This document shows, piece after piece, positions 59,407-64,000 of a stretch of DNA of 64,000 nucleotides. The translations under genes and the position numbers were made by a program. The notes under the pieces are model-generated. The model had not been told where the DNA came from and did not search any database. It saw only the letters and a program-made list of their open reading frames with translations. The stretch is taken from NCBI RefSeq assembly GCF_027451485.1, contig NZ_DAIDJE010000046.1, forward strand, positions 1-64,000, given 5' to 3'. The first letter of the stretch is position 1; every line of letters begins with the position of its first letter. The stretch comes from Bradyrhizobium sp. Lineage in GTDB: Bacteria > Pseudomonadota > Alphaproteobacteria > Rhizobiales > Xanthobacteraceae.

Positions 59407-59730
59407 TCAGCCTTTCTTTTCGGCAGCCTTTTTCTTTGCGGTCAGCGCCTTCGTCTCGCCTGCCTTTAGCTCTTCGAGGGCATTCCTCATCGCTCGCGCA
59501 TAGCTGTCGGCGGCGTTTTCGGCGGTGATCTGCAAGCGCCGCGCGGCGGCGCCGGCCAGCAACATCATGTCCTTGGCGGTTTGCTTGAGACGTGCCTTGC
59601 TCTCTTTGGTCTTGGCCTTGGCGGCCAGACCCATCAACCGGGCCTGGCGCTTCTTCGCCTCCCCCATCAGCGCCTTGTGTTGGGTCTTTCCGATGGAGCG
59701 GATCACACCATCAAGATCTGTTTCGGCCAT
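59407..59730 (-). CDS. Small helical Lys/Ala-rich protein, function unknown
   Basis: The product has 107 residues from MAETDLDGVIRSIGKTQHKA with AGGA seven bases upstream. It is all-helix by composition, rich in Lys, Ala and Glu, with 'AKAKTKESKARLKQTAKDM' and the end 'LTAKKKAAEKKG'. The tail recalls the adk tail in miniature. It may bind nucleic acid; no family recognised. Confidence 0.65.
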   Translation of the reverse strand: MAETDLDGVIRSIGKTQHKALMGEAKKRQARLMGLAAKAKTKESKARLKQTAKDMMLLAGAAARRLQITAENAADSYARAMRNALEELKAGETKALTAKKKAAEKKG

Positions 59731-59972
59731 TTCTGATTCCTGAAAATGTGACGCGATCTCTTCGCGGGCCTTCGCCGCGGCCGATTTCAACCATAGCGGA
59801 TTTTGGTCCGTCAACAGCATTTCGCGGCAGCGCCGATTTTAATGCCGTTTTATCGATGTCGCGCAGACAACATGTCCGGTCAGGCGCGCCCTCGGCGAGC
59901 ACGGCCTCCACGCAGGATCAAAGGACGGCGCATACCGTGACCATTGTCTCACCCCTGATCGGGCGTGACGCG

Positions 59973-60009
59973 AAAAAATACCCCGCTCCATCTGTGGGAT
60001 GAAGCGGGG
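59973..60009 (-). terminator. Rho-independent terminator after the CHAP-like gene
   Basis: On the minus strand CCCCGCT...AGCGGGG, with an inner TCAT/ATGG-like closing, is followed by TATTTTTTC. It lies 28 bp past the stop at 60037. Confidence 0.85.
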
Positions 60010-60036
60010 CTTTGTCTTCTGGAATGCTGCTTCTAT

Positions 60037-60549
60037 CTAGAATGACGCAGATGCATAGGCGTTACGGAAGGCAATGGCGCCGGCCAAGGATCGCGGCCGT
60101 GTCCGCACCGCATGGCCATCATTGCCGCTCTGAACGATCCATTGTCCGTTCTCGCGTCCGACAATCTTGCCAACGTGATGGCTCCAGACCACGATCGTGC
60201 CGACCGACGGGCCGCCGGCGTTGGTGCCATAGTGCGCCCACGCGCGCGCGAGGTTGTATTGAGGTCCCGGATCGGAGCCGACCAGTTGACGCATGTACCA
60301 TCCACACCAGGCAGCCGGCCGGCCTCCCAAACGCGCGCGCCTGTAGCTCGAGTGCTCATAGCCCGAACTTCCGAATCCGGAAGCTGAGCTCGAGTATCCG
60401 TACCCCTCAGCTTGTTGCCGCTCGTGGCGATGGGCATGGTGTGAATAATGGTGTCGGGCATAGTGTCGATAGTGGTGATGCTGGGTTCGCGCCTCCGCAC
60501 TCGTTGCAAATGCAAATAGCAATGCACTCGCCGCAACGAATCTACGCAT
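60037..60549 (-). CDS. Exported CHAP-like (amidase-type) protein
   Basis: The product has 170 residues from MRRFVAASALLFAFATSAEA. A signal peptide (1-20) is followed by a His/Tyr/Ser-rich linker (22-75) and a domain with 'AAWCGWYMRQLVGSDPGPQYNLARAWAHYG' and 'GTIVVWSHHVGKIVG'. Cys in WCGWYM and His in HHVGK fit the CHAP cysteine/histidine pair. It could be a cell-wall amidase or a related structural protein. Confidence 0.72.
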   Translation of the reverse strand: MRRFVAASALLFAFATSAEARTQHHHYRHYARHHYSHHAHRHERQQAEGYGYSSSASGFGSSGYEHSSYRRARLGGRPAAWCGWYMRQLVGSDPGPQYNLARAWAHYGTNAGGPSVGTIVVWSHHVGKIVGRENGQWIVQSGNDGHAVRTRPRSLAGAIAFRNAYASASF

Positions 60550-60983
60550 ACTGTCTTCCTTCGTGCTGTTGAGGAGAAAAGGATCGCTTTGCGATCCAAG
60601 GCCGCGTGACCCGGGGATGGTCACTTCGATGCGGCCCGAACGATGAGGCCGAAATTGATTCGACCTGACCGCCTTTAAAGAACGGGGTGTGGCCTGAATG
60701 TGGCGGAGGAATGCAGCAGGAACAATGGGATATGCGCTCGTGCATGGAACGCTTTGAGCGCATTTGCACGCCTCGGACCGGGCCCAGGGTGAGCTTCAGG
60801 GGCGGCTCGGGGGTTTACCAAACATCGGCAATGCCAATCCCCAAAAAGGCCCCGCGTTCGCGCAATGCCACCAGGCACGGCCAAAGCGGACTAATGATGC
60901 TAAAACCGCATTATTTGATGGTTGACACATCAATATGAGGAGATTAGACCAAACCGAATCTGCAATCTCAGCGAGTCTGCCGA
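60550..60983. other. Divergent gap between the CHAP-like and XRE genes
   Basis: About 430 bp without a gene. GGATCGC-ttt-GCGATCC (60581-60597) lies in the CHAP-like leader and is followed on the minus strand by TTTT, like an attenuator. The XRE promoter/operator (60915-60950) is listed separately. Confidence 0.5.
60915..60950 (+). promoter_or_regulatory. Promoter with overlapping operator for the XRE gene
   Basis: TTGACA (60922-60927), 17 bases, TAGACC (60945-60950) forms a sigma-70-like promoter. TTGATG (60915-60920) and CATCAA (60928-60933) are inverted arms that bracket the -35. A repressor bound there would block RNA polymerase, which fits autoregulation by the XRE protein starting at 60984. 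Confidence 0.5.
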
Positions 60984-61226
60984 ATGATCACCGCCGCCCA
61001 ACTGCGCGCCGCGCGTGCATTGCTTGGCATTGATCAGCGCGAACTCGCGCTACGCTCCAGTCTTTCATTGCCGACGATCCAGCGGATGGAGGCATCCGAT
61101 GGGGTGATCCGAGGCAATGTCGACTCCTTGATGAAGCTGGTCGAGGCGCTGTCAACGTCCGGCATCGAGTTGATCGGGGACGGCGCGACGAGCATCGGTG
61201 GCGGTCGGGGCGTGCGGCTAAAATGA
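60984..61226 (+). CDS. Small XRE-type helix-turn-helix protein
   Basis: The product has 80 residues from MITAAQLRAARALLGIDQRE. The HTH is 'LRAARALLGIDQRELALRSSLSLPTIQRMEAS' (7-38). There is no other domain. It precedes hyfB-like DNA by 64 bp in the same direction, so it may be the first gene of that transcript or its regulator. Confidence 0.85.
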   Translation: MITAAQLRAARALLGIDQRELALRSSLSLPTIQRMEASDGVIRGNVDSLMKLVEALSTSGIELIGDGATSIGGGRGVRLK

Positions 61227-61290
61227 CGAATGATCGGCATCACGACCCTAGAGAGACGGGCATGCTTTCGGCGCAGGGGATGCGAAAGCG

Positions 61291-63297
61291 GTGATGATGG
61301 TCGGGGCACTTTATGCAGTCGCCGTTCTTCTGGCGCTAGCGCCGGCTTCGATAGCGCTGTCCAAATATGCCCGAGCATCCAACATCATTTACGGCGCGAG
61401 CCTCGTGGCATCGGCAGCCCTATGCAGCATGGGCACCGTCCAACTGCTCAGTCGATCGCGTGCAGCCGTTGCGCTGGTGCTTCCAATCGGATTGCCGTGG
61501 CTGGGGGCGCATTTTCGTATCGACGCGCTCGCGGCATTCTTTCTCGCCGCAATCAATTTCGGAGGCGTGGCCGCGAGCCTGTTCGCCCTCGGCTACGGAC
61601 GCCACGAACACGCTCCCGGGCGCATATTGCCCTTCTACCCGGCCTTTCTTGCCGGCATGAACCTGGTGGTGATCGCGGGCGACGCCTTCAGTTTTCTCGT
61701 CGCCTGGGAGTTCATGTCGCTGTCGTCCTGGGCGCTTGTCGTTGCCCATCACCGCGAACAGGAAAATGTCCGCGCCGGTTACATCTATCTTTTGATGGCG
61801 AGCTTCGGCACCCTGGCGCTGCTGCTCGCCTTCGGTTTCCTTGCCGGCAGCAGCGGCCACTACGATTTCGACAGCATCCGTGCCATCCACCTGCCGAACG
61901 GGCTGGCGGCAATTGTCCTTTTGCTTGCCCTGATCGGTACCGGATCCAAAGCCGGCCTTGTACCGCTTCATGTCTGGCTGCCGCTGGCGCATCCGGCAGC
62001 GCCAAGCCATGTCTCGGCGCTGATGAGCGGCGTGATGACCAAGGTTGCGGTCTACGCGTTCATCCGCATCGTGTTCGACCTGCTCGGACCGCCGGCGTGG
62101 TGGTGGAGCGTGACCGTGCTGGCGGTCGCCGGACCGACCGCAACGCTGGGCGTACTCTATGCGCTCATGCAGCGGGATTTAAAGCGCCTCCTCGCCTACA
62201 GCACCATCGAGAATATCGGCATCATCTTTTCGGGTCTCGGGCTTGCGCTCGCCTTCAAGGCCCAGGGACTGGATTGGATCGCGGCGCTCGCCTTCACGGC
62301 GGCACTCTTGCATGTCGTCAATCATTTGCTTTTCAAGAGCCTGTTGTTCTTCGGCGCAGGAGCGGTGCTGAATGCGACCGGCGAACGCGACATGGAAAAG
62401 CTTGGCGGTCTCATTCATCGCATGCCGAAAACCGCGGCCGCGGTGCTGGTCGGCTGTGCGGCGATTTCCGCTCTGCCACCCTTCAACGGCTTCGTCTCGG
62501 AATGGCTGACGTTTCAGGCCATCCTGCTCAGTCCTCAACTGCCATCCTGGGCACTCAAATTGTTGATCCCGGCGGTCGGCGGCCTGTTGGCGCTGGCCGC
62601 GGCTCTTGCAGCGGCGTCTTTCGTCAAGGCCTTCGGGGTGAGCTTCCTGGGGCGTCCCAGAACGCCCGAAGCCGCTGCGGCGAAAGAAACCGACGCGCTA
62701 TCGCTTGCCGCCATGGGCGCGCTCGCCGTCCTGTGTCTGGTCGCCGGCATTCTGCCCGGGCTGCTGATCGATTCCCTGGCCCCCGTCACCACCGCGATGG
62801 TCGGTCACAGCATGCCGCATCAGGCCGATCTGGCCTGGCTTACGATCGTGCCGATAGCCGAAAGCCGCAGCTCGTATAACGGCTTGCTCGTGCTCGCCTT
62901 CGTGACGCTGTCCGGCTCGCTTGCAGCGCTTGCGATACATCGCCTTGCGTCCGATCGGCTGCGGCGCGCACCGGCCTGGGATTGCGGTTTTCCTGACTCC
63001 AATCCTGCCATTCAGTACACCGCTTCGAGCTTCTCGCAGCCGATCCGCCGCGCCTTCGGCAGCGTCGTGTTCGCAGCGCGGGAGATCGGCGAAATGCCTC
63101 CGCCGGGCGCGTTGAGCATTGCGCGATTGACTGTCCGACAGCGCGACCTGATCTGGGACTTTTTATACGCACCGCTCGCCGACGGCATAGCGACAGTTAC
63201 CGAACGAATCAACGTCCTGCAATTCCAGACCATTCGCCGCTATCTCAGTCTCGTTTTCATCGCTCTCGTACTCCTGCTTCTGGTGCTTGCGCTATGA
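61291..63297 (+). CDS. hyfB: Hydrogenase-4 subunit B-like proton-translocating membrane protein
   Basis: The product has 668 residues from MMMVGALYAVAVLLALAPAS; the three-Met start leaves the exact codon open. About 15-16 membrane segments. 'PLHVWLPLAHPAAPSHVSALMSGVMTKVAVYAFIRI' (about 220-256) is the NuoL/M/N and Mrp-antiporter signature with the conserved Lys/His, and 'RDLKRLLAYSTIENIGIIFSG' follows. It probably pumps protons or Na+ in a group-4 hydrogenase or a hydrogenase-related complex. The hydrogenase large subunit lies outside the window, so true hydrogenase activity is not shown. Confidence 0.9.
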   Translation: MMMVGALYAVAVLLALAPASIALSKYARASNIIYGASLVASAALCSMGTVQLLSRSRAAVALVLPIGLPWLGAHFRIDALAAFFLAAINFGGVAASLFALGYGRHEHAPGRILPFYPAFLAGMNLVVIAGDAFSFLVAWEFMSLSSWALVVAHHREQENVRAGYIYLLMASFGTLALLLAFGFLAGSSGHYDFDSIRAIHLPNGLAAIVLLLALIGTGSKAGLVPLHVWLPLAHPAAPSHVSALMSGVMTKVAVYAFIRIVFDLLGPPAWWWSVTVLAVAGPTATLGVLYALMQRDLKRLLAYSTIENIGIIFSGLGLALAFKAQGLDWIAALAFTAALLHVVNHLLFKSLLFFGAGAVLNATGERDMEKLGGLIHRMPKTAAAVLVGCAAISALPPFNGFVSEWLTFQAILLSPQLPSWALKLLIPAVGGLLALAAALAAASFVKAFGVSFLGRPRTPEAAAAKETDALSLAAMGALAVLCLVAGILPGLLIDSLAPVTTAMVGHSMPHQADLAWLTIVPIAESRSSYNGLLVLAFVTLSGSLAALAIHRLASDRLRRAPAWDCGFPDSNPAIQYTASSFSQPIRRAFGSVVFAAREIGEMPPPGALSIARLTVRQRDLIWDFLYAPLADGIATVTERINVLQFQTIRRYLSLVFIALVLLLLVLAL

Positions 63298-64000
63298 ACC
63301 TCGTGTACGGTCTGCTGCTGCAGGGTGCGCAGATGGCGCTGGTGTTGGCCCTGGCGCCGCTGCTCACGGGTTTCGTCCGCAAGATCAAAGCCCGCCTGCT
63401 TCGTCGGCGCGGAGCGCCTCTGCTACAGCCCTATCGCGATCTCGTCCGCTTGCTGCGCAAGGATGTCGTGCTGGCGGAGAACGCCTCCTGGCTGTTTCGC
63501 GTCACGCCCTACGTCATCTTTGCCGGAAGCTGGGTCGCTGCGTCGCTGGTGCCGACCTTCGGCACAGGCCTGTTGTTCTCCTGGACGGCTGACCTCATCG
63601 CGATCACGGCGCTGCTCGGCAGCGTGCGGTTCTTTTTGGCGCTCGCAGGCATGGATGTCGGCACAAGCTTCGGCGGAATCGGCTCGAGCCGCGAAGTGAT
63701 GATCGCCTCGTTCGCCGAACCGGCAATGCTGATCACCGTGTTTGCGGTCGCAATGATTGCCGGATCGACGCAGCTTTCGACGATCTCGGAATTCATGAGT
63801 TCGCCCGCTGTCGGCTTGCGTGTGTCGCTTGGCCTTGGCTTGTTTGCGTTGATCATGGTCGCGCTGGCGGAGAACGCCCGCATTCCGATCGACAATCCCG
63901 CAACCCATCTAGAGCTGACGATGGTCCACGAAGCCATGGTGCTGGAATATTCGGGCCGCCATCTCGCGCTGATCGATCTCTGCTCCGAACTGAAGCTCCT
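63294..64000 (+). CDS. hyfC: Hydrogenase-4 subunit C-like (NuoH-type) membrane protein, cut by window end
   Basis: The ATG overlaps the hyfB stop (ATGA). 235 codons are visible with no stop, starting MNLVYGLLLQGAQMALVLAL. 'FGGIGSSREVMIASFAEPAML' and 'ENARIPIDNPATHLELTMVHEAMVLEYSGRHLALID' are the NuoH/HyfC/HycD motifs at the Q-chamber. The C-terminus lies beyond the window. Confidence 0.9.
   Translation, partial: MNLVYGLLLQGAQMALVLALAPLLTGFVRKIKARLLRRRGAPLLQPYRDLVRLLRKDVVLAENASWLFRVTPYVIFAGSWVAASLVPTFGTGLLFSWTADLIAITALLGSVRFFLALAGMDVGTSFGGIGSSREVMIASFAEPAMLITVFAVAMIAGSTQLSTISEFMSSPAVGLRVSLGLGLFALIMVALAENARIPIDNPATHLELTMVHEAMVLEYSGRHLALIDLCSELKL

Noticed and set aside
61230..62879. A 549-codon frame overlapping hyfB
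   Set aside because: It is a +1 shadow of the hyfB gene without membrane segments; hyfB has a clear family match.

Overview
The window is a GC-rich alphaproteobacterial chromosome segment. The ribosomal protein, RpoA/B/C and EF-Tu sequences, the tRNA-Trp-secE-nusG-rplKA order and the style of the intergenic palindromes all point to Bradyrhizobium or a very close relative (Nitrobacteraceae, Hyphomicrobiales). This assignment is from recognition of the sequences; no search was run.

Layout. 1-3.9 kb: the 3' end of an IS630-type transposase, a periplasmic HtrA/DegP protease, an HxlR regulator divergent from a zinc-type quinone/alcohol oxidoreductase, and a small exported protein. 4.0-45.2 kb: the translation/transcription core, nearly all on the minus strand. 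Read in the direction of transcription it runs tRNA-Trp, secE-nusG-rplK-rplA, rplJ-rplL, rpoB-rpoC, the str operon (rpsL-rpsG-fusA-tuf), the S10 operon (rpsJ to rpsQ), the spc operon (rplN to secY-adk) and the alpha operon (rpsM-rpsK-rpoA-rplQ). Two insertions break it. One, between rpoC and rpsL, holds a FAD-oxidoreductase/methyltransferase fusion and an ABC half-exporter, both with strongly acidic tails. The other, between rplA and rplJ, holds a membrane/CMD-like fusion protein, an ECF41-type sigma factor and a D-2-hydroxyacid dehydrogenase.

45.3-60.6 kb is ordinary metabolic DNA: a serine hydrolase, two short-chain dehydrogenases, a histidine phosphatase, a short MetE-like protein, a Tat-exported amidohydrolase, a kinase/acyl-CoA dehydrogenase pair resembling the two halves of ACAD10/11 with a divergent TetR regulator, a BKACE-family enzyme and a CHAP-like exported protein. 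61-64 kb: a small XRE regulator followed by the first two genes (hyfB- and hyfC-like, the second cut by the window end) of a hydrogenase-4/complex-I-like membrane module.

Main points for follow-up: (1) an apparently textbook ECF41 autoregulatory promoter in front of the CMD-like gene and its sigma factor; (2) the FAD/methyltransferase fusion beside an ABC exporter; (3) adenylate kinase with a histone-H1-like Lys/Ala tail of about 90 residues; (4) a 71-bp mini-element between rplO and secY that shares a 22-bp end with the IS630 remnant; (5) heptamer-based inverted repeats and REP-like palindromes in gaps of the ribosomal operons. No rRNA and no CRISPR array were seen, and only one tRNA.
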